From: an uncultured Paracoccaceae bacterium
GTDB taxonomy: Bacteria > Pseudomonadota > Alphaproteobacteria > Rhodobacterales > Rhodobacteraceae
DNA: 64,000 nt
Direction of reading: 5' to 3'
NCBI GenBank assembly: GCA_905182105.1
Contig: CAJJAR010000001.1
Span: 310,001-374,000 of the forward strand
The notes beneath the pieces were generated by a model. The model was not told where the DNA came from, ran no database searches, and worked only from the letters and a program-made list of their open reading frames with translations. Shown piece by piece: positions 45,252 through 55,366 of the stretch. The position numbers were made by a program, and so were the translations under genes. Within the stretch, counting starts at the first letter, position 1, and each line of letters starts with the position of its first letter.

Positions 45252-46249
45252 AACTGACAGGCGCACAGGCCAACGGCTATTTCTCCAAACCGGACCCCAG
45301 CAAAGCTGGCCTATTGATTTATGGCACGGACGCTATGCGCGTCGCCTTAAAACGTCAGGATGTTATTGCAGCCCTTGTTGGTCCCCACGGCGAAGAAGAA
45401 ATGCGCCTGACCCGCATTCCTGCAAGTGAATTGCGCAAAGACAAAGCCCTATTACTAGACGCCGTCAAAGCCATCGGTTTTTTTCCCGGCCCGCGCGTCG
45501 CCTTTGTGGAAGACGCCAATAGTTTCGTGGATGACACGATTATCGATGCGTTGAACCAGTGGCAGGAAGGCGATACACAAATCATTGTAACTGCGGGAAA
45601 CCTCAAGAAAACGTCCAAAACACTAAAGGCATTTGAAGGCCATAAGAATGCTTTCGCTGCCGCAATCTTTGACAACCCTCCAACGCGCCAAGAGATTGAA
45701 ACCGCACTACGCGAAGCTGGATTACCCCTGCCAACGGGCACTGTGATGGATGTTCTGAACGACCTTGCACAATCCCTGTCGCCGGGTGATTTCCGCCAGA
45801 CTGTCGATAAGATCACCCTATATAAGCTTAGCGATTCAGCGCCCCTTTCTGAGGAAGACATCGCAGCCTGCGCACCTTCCTCAACCGAAGCGGATATCGA
45901 TGACATCCTGATGATTGTTGCCGATGCGCGTGCCGATCAGATCGGCCCCGTTTTGCGCAAGCTTCAAGCTCAAGGCGTCAATGCAGTGTCATTGTGCATC
46001 GGTGCGATGCGCCATTTCCGATCCCTACACCGCGTGGCATGTGACACAACAGGGCGTCCAAATGTTTGGGGTCCAAACAAAGATCGCATCATCGGCCAAG
46101 CGCGCCGTTGGGGCCCTGCTAAATTAGAAACCGCCCTAACCGTCCTGACCGACACCGATCTAAAATTGCGCAGCGCAGGCCAAAACGCGCCCGCCGTTGC
46201 ATTGGTCGAGCGCGCGTTTATTCGTCTTGCGATGCTGGGCAGCCGGTAA
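45248..46249 (+). CDS. holA: DNA polymerase III delta subunit
   Basis: A 333-residue clamp-loader subunit that opens the beta clamp. Blocks are LLIYGTDAMRVALKRQDVI, RVAFVEDANSFVDDTIIDAL, SKTLKAFEGHKNAFAAAIFD and the C-terminal ALVERAFIRLAMLG. The overlap of 4 bases with lptE and the leuS-lptE-holA order support the call. Confidence 0.92.
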   Translation: MKLTGAQANGYFSKPDPSKAGLLIYGTDAMRVALKRQDVIAALVGPHGEEEMRLTRIPASELRKDKALLLDAVKAIGFFPGPRVAFVEDANSFVDDTIIDALNQWQEGDTQIIVTAGNLKKTSKTLKAFEGHKNAFAAAIFDNPPTRQEIETALREAGLPLPTGTVMDVLNDLAQSLSPGDFRQTVDKITLYKLSDSAPLSEEDIAACAPSSTEADIDDILMIVADARADQIGPVLRKLQAQGVNAVSLCIGAMRHFRSLHRVACDTTGRPNVWGPNKDRIIGQARRWGPAKLETALTVLTDTDLKLRSAGQNAPAVALVERAFIRLAMLGSR

Positions 46250-46283
46250 TCCGCACCTACGTTTTACCGACACGATACCGACG

Positions 46284-47480
46284 TTACTTTTCGGGTTCAG
46301 TAACACCCAAAAAGCGGATCGCAGAGATGCCCGCCCAGCGACCTGTTGCCAGACAACCATTCAACAAATAGCCACCCGTTGGTGCCGCCCAATCCAGCAT
46401 CTCACCAGCGCAAAATACACCCGGCAATTCGCGGATCATCAGGCTCTCATCTAATGCTTCCCACGCCACGCCACCGCTGGTCGAAATCGCTTCGTCCATT
46501 GGGTTCAGACCTGTTACAGGCACTGGAAGTGCTTTAATCAGTTGAGCCAACTTTCCAGCCTCTTCAGGCAATGGACGGCCCAGTTCCTGAAGCAATGCAA
46601 TCTTGACCGGTGACATCCGCAACGCCTTGCGTAGGTGGTTCGAAAGGCTGGTTTTACCACGTGGTTTAAACAGCCGATGCGCAACATCTTCCAGTTTCAC
46701 ATCTGGCAACAGATCCATAGTCAGATCAGCACCTGCACCCACTGCCTCAGAAAGTGAATAGACGCCTCCACCCTCGATACCGCGGGTCGAAACAACTGCC
46801 TCACCGCGTGATGTCTCACCATTGACCGTCCAAGCAACAGTCTTGATCGGAGTACCAAAATGTTTGGCCATATGCTCTGACCAGTCAACACGCAATCCAA
46901 CGTTCACCGCGCCAAAAGGGACGACCGGAATATCCCTATCTGCCAACAACTTATTCCATAAACCGTCAGACCCCAACTTGGCCCAGCTGGCACCGCCCAG
47001 TGCCAAAACGGTCACGTCTGTCTGCACCGTTTGGGGGCCCTCTGGTGTATCAAACTCTAACCCGCCACCGTTAAAATCTTTGAATTTCCACCGCGCTAAA
47101 CGGGTGACACCCAGCTCGTCCAAACGCGCAAACCATGCACGTAATAACGGTGATGCTTTCATCGCTTCAGGGAACACACGACGCGAAGATCCGATGAAAA
47201 TCGGTTGGTCCAAACTACGAACCCAACCCTTCACTTTAGAAGAATCAAACATGGAAACCATTGGGCGCATTTCTTCAGAGTGAGCTCCATAGTTTTCCAA
47301 CAAAGCTTCAAGGCCTTCATCTTTTGTGATGTTCAAGCCAGATTTTCCAGCCATCAAGAACTTGCGCCCTAACGATGGTTTCGCATCATACACAGTGACT
47401 GAAACGCCAGCTTTGGCCAACATTTCGGCAGCCATCAATCCGGCAGGCCCTCCGCCAATAACGGCTGCAGTTTTTGTCAT
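46284..47480 (-). CDS. BaiN/YhiN-type flavoprotein (TIGR03862-like)
   Basis: A 398-residue NAD(P)/FAD-dependent oxidoreductase. The FAD motif AAVIGGGPAGLMAAEMLA is at 4-21, followed by the family's PSLGRKFLMAGKSGLNIT. The C-terminal blocks are TGLNPMDEAISTSGGVAWEA, GVFCAGEMLDWAAPTGGYLL and LNGCLATGRWAG. The role of most members is unknown; BaiN proper acts on bile acids. It overlaps the mscS stop by 3 bases (ATGA) and so is coupled to it. Confidence 0.88.
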   Translation of the reverse strand: MTKTAAVIGGGPAGLMAAEMLAKAGVSVTVYDAKPSLGRKFLMAGKSGLNITKDEGLEALLENYGAHSEEMRPMVSMFDSSKVKGWVRSLDQPIFIGSSRRVFPEAMKASPLLRAWFARLDELGVTRLARWKFKDFNGGGLEFDTPEGPQTVQTDVTVLALGGASWAKLGSDGLWNKLLADRDIPVVPFGAVNVGLRVDWSEHMAKHFGTPIKTVAWTVNGETSRGEAVVSTRGIEGGGVYSLSEAVGAGADLTMDLLPDVKLEDVAHRLFKPRGKTSLSNHLRKALRMSPVKIALLQELGRPLPEEAGKLAQLIKALPVPVTGLNPMDEAISTSGGVAWEALDESLMIRELPGVFCAGEMLDWAAPTGGYLLNGCLATGRWAGISAIRFLGVTEPEK

Positions 47481-48810
47481 AGTTTTAGGCCTTTCATATC
47501 GCCTTTAATCTCAACAACGCGGTGCGGATAAGGTATCTCAATGCCTGCGCCTTTAAGTGCATTCCAAATGGCAAATAGCACTTTTGATTTGTATTTATGT
47601 TGTCCGTCATCGATTCCATTCACCCAGAATTCAAGCGAGAAATCTATACCACTGTCGCCAAAACCCATCAGCTCAGAATCCGGTGGAAACGGCTTGTCCA
47701 ACACCTCAGGCAGCTTCGCTACAGCCGCTGCAACGATAGCAGGCACAAGATTGATATCGGTGTCGTAACTCACCGAAAACGGCACTTCATATCGGTTAGA
47801 AGATCCACTGTCAGAGTAATTCACAACCCGTGTGGTGATGAAATCCTCATTGGGAATAACGATCCAACGGCCATCATAGGTTTCCAAGATTGCAGCCCGT
47901 GCAGTCATGCGCACAATCACCCCAGCTTCACCACCATCCATCTCGACATAGTCGCCAACAATGGCTTGACCTTCGACAAGAAGGATCACACCAGAGATAA
48001 AATTGGACGCGATCTTTTGCAGACCAAAACCTAGACCAACACCAATTGCACCACCCAAAACAGCCAGTGCGCTAAGGTTGATGCCCATAATGTTCATAAG
48101 CAATAAGAATGCGAAGCCGAAAATCATAAACTCAACCGTCTTGCTTGCCAATTGGGCAAAGACGGGCGCATTTCTTCTTGTTTGTGGATGAAGGACGCTG
48201 ACTGCTGGTTAAACCACCCTCCCAACCAGAACAGCAAAGAGCCAGCAATCAAGCCACGTACCAATGCCATGACAGAGAACTTGATGTTACCGACCGCTAC
48301 TTCAGTCGCGGTTAGCTGTGCTTGTGCCAAATCCAGAAGGCCCAGCGCATAGAGCCCCGCAATCGGGATGAATACGAATTTGCCAATTGTTTTGAGGAAC
48401 GGATCGGTAATGATCGATTGAACCAACACCCGCACAGCAAGGAACAAGAAGACGCGTTTTCCAAATGCAATCACCGCACCACCGTCGAACAAGGATCGTA
48501 CAATCCCCTCCCCAATGCCTGTGAATACATATGCCAATAACGGCAAGAGTAATGGTAGGAACTGCATGATGAAACGGCGCGGTTGCGCGAATATGTTTGT
48601 GCTTTTGCCAGGATTTAAAAGGTTTTCCAAAAACGGGCTAAGGCGACGCGTGACCAAGACAGCGGCCAAATACGCAAAAACCAGTAAACCAAACTGTGAC
48701 CATGCCGCTGGGCTAAGCAACCAGCTTGCCACAAGTTCCCAACCTTGGATCAAATACCCGGCAGCCGTTTGTACGATTTCTAGCTGCGTTTCCAAATCTA
48801 TTCCGAACAT
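47477..48810 (-). pseudogene. MscS family mechanosensitive channel, split by a frameshift
   Basis: The first frame (48810 to 48124) encodes 228 residues with about five membrane segments and ends IHKQEEMRPSLPNW then off-family residues. The second frame (from about 48150) carries the MscS pore and beta domain: ASKTVEFMIFGFAFLLL, GGAIGVGLGFGLQKIASNF, ISGVILLVEGQAIVGDYVEM and NYSDSGSSNRYEVPFSVSYD. One added base near 48147-48155 joins them as MRPSL-x-QLASKTVEF, a product of about 444 residues. Both halves are otherwise clean, so the break is recent, or a sequencing error. If real, the pore domain could still start at the TTG near 48151, but without the sensor helices. Confidence 0.82.
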
Positions 48811-48869
48811 GGTTTCACCTTTACCAATTTAAAGCCGTCAATGCAGTGCCTGAAGCTTTGGCGCAAGGG

Positions 48870-49478
48870 TTAGCGGCACATCGCCTTTATTCCTTGGGCA
48901 ATTTGAGGGCTTGCGTTGAGAACATCCAGACAAAGTTCGTTGGCGTGAACCATCAACTCTTCAGATGCAACCAACCGTTCAACCAGTCCAAAATTAAGCG
49001 CCTCAGCTGCGGTTATCTTTTGACCACCCATCAAAATTAGTTTGGTTCGTGCGGGCCCAATTAATGCAGCCATGCGTTTGGGATCAGAGGGTTGCGGCAA
49101 GAAGCCCAACTTCATCACAGGATAAAAGAACTTAGCGGTTGGAACCGCAATTCGAATATCACATGCCAACACCATCCCCATCGCGCCACCCGCAAGGGTT
49201 CCGTTCAATGCCGCAATGGTTAGGCATGGCAAGGTCGCGATAGCGCCCGACAAACGTTCCCAAACGTCAGACACTGCCAAACCAGCGCAAGCTTGATCCA
49301 GATCAGCACCTGCACTGAAAACTTTGCCAACTCCAGTGATGATAAGCGCCTGCGCCGCACCTGCGCTTTCAGCAATCAACGCCAACTCAGTTAACATCTC
49401 GAGCGTCAGAGAATTCGCCTTTTCGGGGCGATTGATCGTGACGGTCCAAATCCCTCCAGATTTATCTAGGTCGATCAA
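48870..49478 (-). CDS. Enoyl-CoA hydratase/isomerase family protein
   Basis: A 202-residue crotonase-fold protein, shorter than the usual 255-265. It contains TVTINRPEKANSLTLEML, GVGKVFSAGADLDQA (oxyanion hole) and AALNGTLAGGAMGMVLACDI. The C-terminal helices are reduced but the core looks complete. It overlaps the SDR start region by 4 bases and is probably co-transcribed with it. The role in acyl-CoA degradation is inferred. Confidence 0.87.
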   Translation of the reverse strand: MIDLDKSGGIWTVTINRPEKANSLTLEMLTELALIAESAGAAQALIITGVGKVFSAGADLDQACAGLAVSDVWERLSGAIATLPCLTIAALNGTLAGGAMGMVLACDIRIAVPTAKFFYPVMKLGFLPQPSDPKRMAALIGPARTKLILMGGQKITAAEALNFGLVERLVASEELMVHANELCLDVLNASPQIAQGIKAMCR

Positions 49479-50224
49479 ATTAGGCCAACCCGTTTGCGCA
49501 AACCTTCATCCCGCAGCGACAGCTCTTGGCCGCAGTATTGATCAGCATCTGAACCACACATCCACAACAACGTACGCGCCGGCCAATCGGCTGGAATGTG
49601 TACGTCCCAATCCAACTGACTGATTGGGTTAATCCCAGACGCTTTAATCTCAACTTGCATTTGGGTCGCGACGGTTCCCGGAGATAGGCCAATCGCACGG
49701 ATGCCATCAGCACCATTTTCTTTGTGAACGCATTCCGTCAACATTTTTGCCGCAGCCTTAGAGGCACAATAGTGGCTCCACGCCTCAACTGGGCCGTGGG
49801 CTGCACCTGAGCTAATCGTAAGAATGCTACCGCCACCCGAGGCGATCATCATCGGCAAGACGGCCCGCATGCCATTGAACACGCCCTTCAGGTTGATATC
49901 GATGACGGTGCCCCATTCATCTGGGTCTGCACTCGCGAGGTGGGAAATCGGTTCGATTACACCCGCGTTGTTGATCAAGATATCGACACTACCAAAGGTT
50001 TCTTTGGCCTTTGCGATTGCATCCTCAACCGAAGCATAGCTCGCTACGTCACAGGTTAGTGCTATGGCTTGCTTGCCAATTTCAGTTGCGAGTTTTTCGA
50101 TCGCATCCGAACTACGCGCAATCAGCGCAACATTTGCACCTGCAGCAGCAAAGACACGTGCAGCTTCTGCACCGATTCCACGGCTTGCACCTGTAATTAC
50201 AACGGTTTTTCCTGCTAAGTTCAT
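49475..50224 (-). CDS. Short-chain dehydrogenase/reductase (SDR)
   Basis: A 249-residue classical SDR. The NAD(P) motif is TGASRGIGAEAARVFAAAG at 11-29 and NNAG is in ILINNAGVIEP. The catalytic Ser is in TISSGAAHG and the Tyr-Lys pair in HYCASKAAAK. The substrate is unknown. With the downstream enoyl-CoA hydratase it forms a small two-gene unit. Confidence 0.9.
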   Translation of the reverse strand: MNLAGKTVVITGASRGIGAEAARVFAAAGANVALIARSSDAIEKLATEIGKQAIALTCDVASYASVEDAIAKAKETFGSVDILINNAGVIEPISHLASADPDEWGTVIDINLKGVFNGMRAVLPMMIASGGGSILTISSGAAHGPVEAWSHYCASKAAAKMLTECVHKENGADGIRAIGLSPGTVATQMQVEIKASGINPISQLDWDVHIPADWPARTLLWMCGSDADQYCGQELSLRDEGLRKRVGLI

Positions 50225-50373
50225 TTTAGAAACCCTTTAAAATTCAAAGACGGTGCTTATTTATTAATCAACAGAAGGTTGAGCGTCTAGCGTCCTGCAC
50301 CCTTGACCCCAACGCTGAGCTATTAAACCATGGACGACCTAACCGTTTCTCCGAAAGATCAGGAATTTAATTG

Positions 50374-51903
50374 ATGTCTACGTTTTTAAAAGTTTATTGC
50401 ACTTCAGCCCTTAGCCTATTGCTTGGCACAACTGCCGGCTTTGCTGATGTCACAAACGCCGACGTTTGGGAGAACTGGCAAGGCTATATGACCTCAATGG
50501 GTTATGAAGTCACTGCAAATGAATCTGTGTCCGGTAACATTCTGACAATCACAGACATTAAAATGGCTATGGATTTCGCTATCAGTGACGACAACATGGT
50601 GGCCGCACTACCTGAAATTCAATTCACGGAACAAAGTGACGGAAGCGTTCGCGTAACTATTCCTAAAAAGACAATTATCGACCTTGATATGACCTTAGAA
50701 ACCGGAGAAGCGGTCAGCGCATCTATCGGATATAACCAAGACAGTTTGGATATGATCGTGACCGGCGATCCCGACAACTTCAACTATGCCTATTCCGCCA
50801 AAGTGCTGGACATGACGTTGGACCATCTAACTGTTGATGAGGAGGTAATCGGAGCTGACCTTGCTAAAGTACAGGTCAGCCTGATGGACGTGAACGGTAA
50901 CTCTACAATCTCATCGTCAGAATTACGGGCATACTCACAGGCCGCTAACATAGGCGCAATTAAGTATAACGCTGCATTCTCTGATCCCGAGTCGGGTGGC
51001 AAACTCAAGATTGAGGGAGCCATAAATGATCTAGTTTCTGACAGCACAGGCACAATTCCAAACACTGGCATAAATGCACAAGACGTCGTCACAATGCTGG
51101 ATGCAGGTTTTGCTGTAAAAGGTGCTTTAACCTACCAAGCTGGCAACATGGACATCGCATTTGATGGGCCTGATGGCGCAGGCACTGCAACCACGTCTTC
51201 CACTGGTGGTGAGGTTGCGTTTGCAATGGGCTCCAATGGCATGAGCTATAACGTTGGTCAAAAAAATCTGGCTGTAAATGCGTTAGTATCTGATGTTCCA
51301 TTGCCAATAACATTCATCATGGCCGAGTCTAAATTCAACCTCGCGATGCCACTTCGCAAATCTGACGAAGAACAGGATTTCGCATTTGGATTCACAATGG
51401 GTGATTTTACAGTTTCGGATATGCTCTGGGGCATGTTTGACCCATCCTCCCGATTGCCACACAACCCAGCAACTTTAGCGGTTGATCTGTCCGGCAAAGC
51501 AAAAGTCCTATTTGATTTCTTCGATCCCGATCAGGCAGCAGCATTGGAAAGTAGTGGTGCTGCACCTGGTGAACTGAATGCCCTATCGCTGAATTCACTA
51601 ATCGTTGATGCTGTTGGGGCCCGCTTAACAGCTGCGGGTGACTTCACATTCGACAACACTGACTTGGTTAGCTTTGATGGCATGCCGCGCCCGACGGGTG
51701 GAATAGATCTGAAACTGGTTGGTGGTAATGGCCTGCTGGATAACTTGGTCAACATGGGCATACTCCCAGAGCAACAAGCGATGGGTGCTCGTATGATGAT
51801 GGGCCTATTCGCCCGTGCTGGAACAGAACCGGACACCGTCACCTCCAAGGTTGAGATTAACGACGCGGGTCATATCTTGGCCAACGGTCAACGCATCCAA
51901 TAA
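50374..51903 (+). CDS. DUF2125 domain secreted protein
   Basis: A 509-residue protein with a signal peptide (YCTSALSLLLGTTAGFA). The mature part is rich in beta strands and acidic, with a Met/Gly-rich block (TAGGNGLLDNL-like) and the end ARMMMGLFARAG. DUF2125 proteins are conserved in Alphaproteobacteria and their function is unknown. The ATG after AGGA (9 bases) is used; an in-frame TTG directly before it is ignored. A strong terminator follows. Confidence 0.82.
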   Translation: MSTFLKVYCTSALSLLLGTTAGFADVTNADVWENWQGYMTSMGYEVTANESVSGNILTITDIKMAMDFAISDDNMVAALPEIQFTEQSDGSVRVTIPKKTIIDLDMTLETGEAVSASIGYNQDSLDMIVTGDPDNFNYAYSAKVLDMTLDHLTVDEEVIGADLAKVQVSLMDVNGNSTISSSELRAYSQAANIGAIKYNAAFSDPESGGKLKIEGAINDLVSDSTGTIPNTGINAQDVVTMLDAGFAVKGALTYQAGNMDIAFDGPDGAGTATTSSTGGEVAFAMGSNGMSYNVGQKNLAVNALVSDVPLPITFIMAESKFNLAMPLRKSDEEQDFAFGFTMGDFTVSDMLWGMFDPSSRLPHNPATLAVDLSGKAKVLFDFFDPDQAAALESSGAAPGELNALSLNSLIVDAVGARLTAAGDFTFDNTDLVSFDGMPRPTGGIDLKLVGGNGLLDNLVNMGILPEQQAMGARMMMGLFARAGTEPDTVTSKVEINDAGHILANGQRIQ

Positions 51904-51920
51904 ACTAACTCTATTTGGGA

Positions 51921-51951
51921 AAAGGGCCGTGCACCTTGCGCGGCCCTTTTT
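51921..51951 (+). terminator. Terminator after the DUF2125 gene
   Basis: Stem AAAGGGCCG/CGGCCCTTT with an 11-12-base loop and a TTTTTC tail, 17 bases past the stop. It separates the DUF2125 gene from the pmbA operon. Confidence 0.9.
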
Positions 51952-52018
51952 CTGTCCCACCCTTGCGCCAAGTCCGCAGCAAGGGTACCTCAGGACCAAC
52001 TTCCAAGGGAGACGCCAA

Positions 52019-53365
52019 ATGCCGCAGCCCCTCGATGCGCTGACACAATCACTTTTATCTGCTGCCAAACGTGCAGGGGCTGACGCCGCTGATGCAATGG
52101 CAGTTCAAGGCACATCAGTCTCGATTGACGTACGTGCGGGTGCATTGGAACATGCTGAACGCTCTGAAGGAATCGATATTGGCCTTCGCGTTTTTGTGGG
52201 CCAAAAAGTTGCCAATGTTTCCGCATCCGACACGTCAGCACGCACCATTGATGAAATGGCGCAGCGCGCTGTTGCGATGGCACAAGAGGCACCTGATGAT
52301 CCCTATGCAGGCCTTGCTGATCCATCCCAACTGATCGCAGACTGGGATATTGACGCGCTTGAGTTACACGATGCCACGCCAGAACCAGCTCCAGAGACTT
52401 TGCAGCAAGTTGCTGCAGAAGCAGAGGCCGCTGCAATGGACGTTCATGGTATCACTCAAGTTCAATCTGCCAGCGCAGCTTACGGCGCACGTCAGGTCCA
52501 TCTGGCTGCAAGCAATGGGTTTTCTGGCGGATATGCACGAACAGACCGCGCCCTAAGCTGTGTTGCAATTGCTGGAACAGGTACTGGGATGGAACGTGAT
52601 TACGCTGGCGACAGCCGCATCTTTCAGGCCGACCTGCGCAATGCTGCCGAAATTGGGCGTGAAGCTGCTGAACGCGCCCTTGCCCGCATGGACGCGCGCA
52701 AACCACCAACTGGATCGTTCCCCGTATTGTTCGACGAGCGCGTTTCATCAACTTTGATCGGCCATCTTCTCGCAGCAGTAAATGGCGCCTCCGTTGGCCG
52801 TGGCGCATCATGGTTGCGCGACTCCTTAGGTGAACAAGTTTTACCCGCACACCTATCCGTTCTGGAGGATCCACATCGCCCACGTACAGGTGCATCCCGA
52901 CCATTCGACGCTGAAGGTCTGCCAACCGCTAAGCGTGCTATTGTCGAAGACGGCATTCTAACGGGTTGGACGCTGGATTTGGCCAATGCGCGCAAACTTG
53001 GCATGACCTCCACTGGTAACGCCGCACGTGGTACCGCATCCGGCCCCTCACCCAGCATTTGGAACACCGCTTTAACGCAAGGTGCAGCATCCAAGGACGA
53101 CCTTATTCGTGATATGGGAACCGGCCTTTTGGTCACCTCAATGATCGGTTCAACCATCAACCCGAACACTGGTGATTATTCACGCGGTGCCGCAGGGTTG
53201 TGGGTGGAAAACGGCGAAGTTCAATACGCGGTGAACGAATGCACAATCGCTGGAAATCTGCGTCAGATATTGATAGGTATTGTGCCTGCAAATGATGCCC
53301 GCACACACCTAAGTCGTGTCGTCCCATCATTGTTGGTTGAGGGAATGACCCTTGCCGGCGAATGA
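52019..53365 (+). CDS. pmbA: TldD/PmbA family metalloprotease homologue
   Basis: A 448-residue TldE/PmbA-type protein. Blocks are SVSIDVRAGALEHAERSEGI, GLRVFVGQKVANVS, LLVTSMIGSTINPNTGDYSR and GAAGLWVENGEVQYAVNECT. TldD/TldE heterodimers cleave small peptides such as microcin precursors. No tldD is adjacent in this window. AGGGAG 7 bases before the ATG decides the start; the frame continues 68 codons upstream into the previous gene without meaning. Confidence 0.9.
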   Translation: MPQPLDALTQSLLSAAKRAGADAADAMAVQGTSVSIDVRAGALEHAERSEGIDIGLRVFVGQKVANVSASDTSARTIDEMAQRAVAMAQEAPDDPYAGLADPSQLIADWDIDALELHDATPEPAPETLQQVAAEAEAAAMDVHGITQVQSASAAYGARQVHLAASNGFSGGYARTDRALSCVAIAGTGTGMERDYAGDSRIFQADLRNAAEIGREAAERALARMDARKPPTGSFPVLFDERVSSTLIGHLLAAVNGASVGRGASWLRDSLGEQVLPAHLSVLEDPHRPRTGASRPFDAEGLPTAKRAIVEDGILTGWTLDLANARKLGMTSTGNAARGTASGPSPSIWNTALTQGAASKDDLIRDMGTGLLVTSMIGSTINPNTGDYSRGAAGLWVENGEVQYAVNECTIAGNLRQILIGIVPANDARTHLSRVVPSLLVEGMTLAGE

Positions 53366-54131
53366 CCTAAAACTGCTGATCGATGCCGCCTTAATAGCTG
53401 GGCGCATTGCCACCAGCTATTCTGGCAAGACCGCTAAGAAGTGGGACAAACCCGATGGGGCAGGCCCTGTGACCGAAGCTGACTTAGCTGTAAATGATAT
53501 GCTGTCCGCAACACTTCGCCCAGCCCGTCCAGACTATGGCTGGCTATCTGAAGAAACTGATGACACAATTGAACGTCTTTCCCAAAACAAGGTATTCATC
53601 CTTGATCCGATCGACGGGACGCGCAGCTATGCGGAAGGTGCCAACACATGGGCGCACTCATTTGCTGTGGCCGATCATGGTATAATAACGGCCGCTGTCG
53701 TATATCTGCCGATGCTTAACAAGATGTACACTGCCGCCTTAGGTAAAGGTGCCCAACTTAATGGCGAATCCATTCAGGTTTCAGATCAAGCGGAACTAAC
53801 CGGTTCATCCATTCTATCCACCAAAGTAAATGTTGAACCGCGTTTTTGGCCAAACGGTGTGCCTGATTTCAATCGGAATCATCGCCCCTCGCTTGCCTAC
53901 CGCTTAGCGCTTGTTGCTGAAGGCAAGTTCGACGCCATGTTCACTTTCCGTCCAAGTTGGGAATGGGACATTGCTGCAGGTGCGCTAATCGTAAGCGAAG
54001 CTGGTGGTAAAATCACTGATCAGACAGGTAACCCATTAGTCTTCAACCAGCCTGACTCGCTATTAAACGGCGTTGTCGCAGGTGGTGCGGATGTCCACGC
54101 ACAGGCACTTACCGCACTGCAATATAGGTAA
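53352..54131 (+). CDS. Inositol monophosphatase-like phosphatase (CysQ-like)
   Basis: A 259-residue Mg-dependent phosphatase. The metal-binding motifs are PVTEADLAVND, WLSEETDD, ILDPIDGTRSYAEG and SWEWDIAAGALIVSEAGG. CysQ removes the 3' phosphate of PAP(S) in sulfur metabolism; inositol phosphatase activity is an alternative. A TTG start 14 bases inside pmbA is proposed because no ATG fits the N-terminus; the start is uncertain. It is part of the pmbA-cysQ-waaA-lpxK run. Confidence 0.86.
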   Translation: MPANDLKLLIDAALIAGRIATSYSGKTAKKWDKPDGAGPVTEADLAVNDMLSATLRPARPDYGWLSEETDDTIERLSQNKVFILDPIDGTRSYAEGANTWAHSFAVADHGIITAAVVYLPMLNKMYTAALGKGAQLNGESIQVSDQAELTGSSILSTKVNVEPRFWPNGVPDFNRNHRPSLAYRLALVAEGKFDAMFTFRPSWEWDIAAGALIVSEAGGKITDQTGNPLVFNQPDSLLNGVVAGGADVHAQALTALQYR

Positions 54132-54151
54132 AAGGGAATTGGAGTTTCACC

Positions 54152-55366
54152 ATGCCTAAATCCCTTGAATTGTCAGCCTACCGTGCTCTTGTGCGGCGCA
54201 ACCTTCCAACGAAATACACGCCCACCCAAGATCGCCCCGTTGGCGAAGTCCTGTGGTTGAATGCACCAGAAATTGGGAACGCACTGGCGATACTTAATCT
54301 TGCAAAATGGCTATGTGCTCATCGCGATGGTTTGAGCATTTTGATAACTACGAAAGACACGATCAAGTCCCCAAAACCAGAAATCATAATCGATGTGGCA
54401 CCCAGTGAACACCCCCATGATGTTTCGGCATTCCTCGAACACTGGCATCCAACAGTCAGCCTATGGCTTTGGGGCGCATTGCAACCGAATTTGATAATAG
54501 CAACTTATGTAAAAGGCATACAGCTTATCATGGCTGATGCCGATCAAACTGGTTTTGAAAACCGCCGCGATCGCTGGTTGCCAGAAGTTGCACGTGACGT
54601 GATGGTTTGTTTTGACAGTGTTCTTGTTCGTTCAAAAGCATCTCAAGCTCGCCTCGCAAAGTTAGTACGCAGCGGTACGCCTTTAGAGCTTAGCGGCCCA
54701 ATTATGGCTGGTAACGTATCTCTGCCCTTTGCACAAAGTGATTTCGATGACTTCTCAGCCATATTGGGGGGAAGACCCATTTGGTTTGCTGCTGCTGTTC
54801 AACCAAATGAAGTCCAAACTGTACTCGCAGCGCACCGACACGCCCTTCGCCTCTCACATCGTCTGTTGTTGGTTTTGAACCCTGCCAGCGAAGAGCACGC
54901 TTCGGCCTGTGAGGAACAAATGAAAGAAGATGGTCTGCGCAATTCGCGTTGGGACGACGGCGAAATGCCAAATGACAATTGCCAGGTCCTACTTGCGAGC
55001 GCACAGGACGAACTGGGACTTTGGTACCGACTTGCACCACTCTCATTCCTTGGAAGTTCTCTAGCATCTGGCCAGCATGGGCTTGACCCACTGCAGGCCA
55101 CAGGTTTGGGAACTGCTATACTATACGGTCCAAATGTTCGCAATCACATGCCCAGCTACACACGACTTGCAGCTGCGGGCGCTGCGCGTATTGTCAATGA
55201 CACTGCCGCGCTAGGTGTGGCTGTCGCTCAGCTAATTTCGCCTGATCACGCTGCCTCTATGGCGATGTCAGGGTGGGATGTTGTATCACAGGGCGCGGAT
55301 GTGACTGACCGAATTACTGAACTGGTTACAACGGCCCTTGATGCTGTCGAAGAAGGAACCAATTGA
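54152..55366 (+). CDS. waaA: 3-deoxy-D-manno-octulosonic acid (Kdo) transferase-like protein
   Basis: A 404-residue glycosyltransferase that adds Kdo to lipid A. The N-terminal part ([33 protein letters not shown]) and the acceptor block ([18 protein letters not shown]) fit the WaaA fold. The C-terminal donor block is [20 protein letters not shown] with [20 protein letters not shown]. Its stop overlaps the lpxK start, which links it to lipid A synthesis. It is somewhat diverged and shorter than E. coli WaaA. Confidence 0.87.
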   Translation: MPKSLELSAYRALVRRNLPTKYTPTQDRPVGEVLWLNAPEIGNALAILNLAKWLCAHRDGLSILITTKDTIKSPKPEIIIDVAPSEHPHDVSAFLEHWHPTVSLWLWGALQPNLIIATYVKGIQLIMADADQTGFENRRDRWLPEVARDVMVCFDSVLVRSKASQARLAKLVRSGTPLELSGPIMAGNVSLPFAQSDFDDFSAILGGRPIWFAAAVQPNEVQTVLAAHRHALRLSHRLLLVLNPASEEHASACEEQMKEDGLRNSRWDDGEMPNDNCQVLLASAQDELGLWYRLAPLSFLGSSLASGQHGLDPLQATGLGTAILYGPNVRNHMPSYTRLAAAGAARIVNDTAALGVAVAQLISPDHAASMAMSGWDVVSQGADVTDRITELVTTALDAVEEGTN

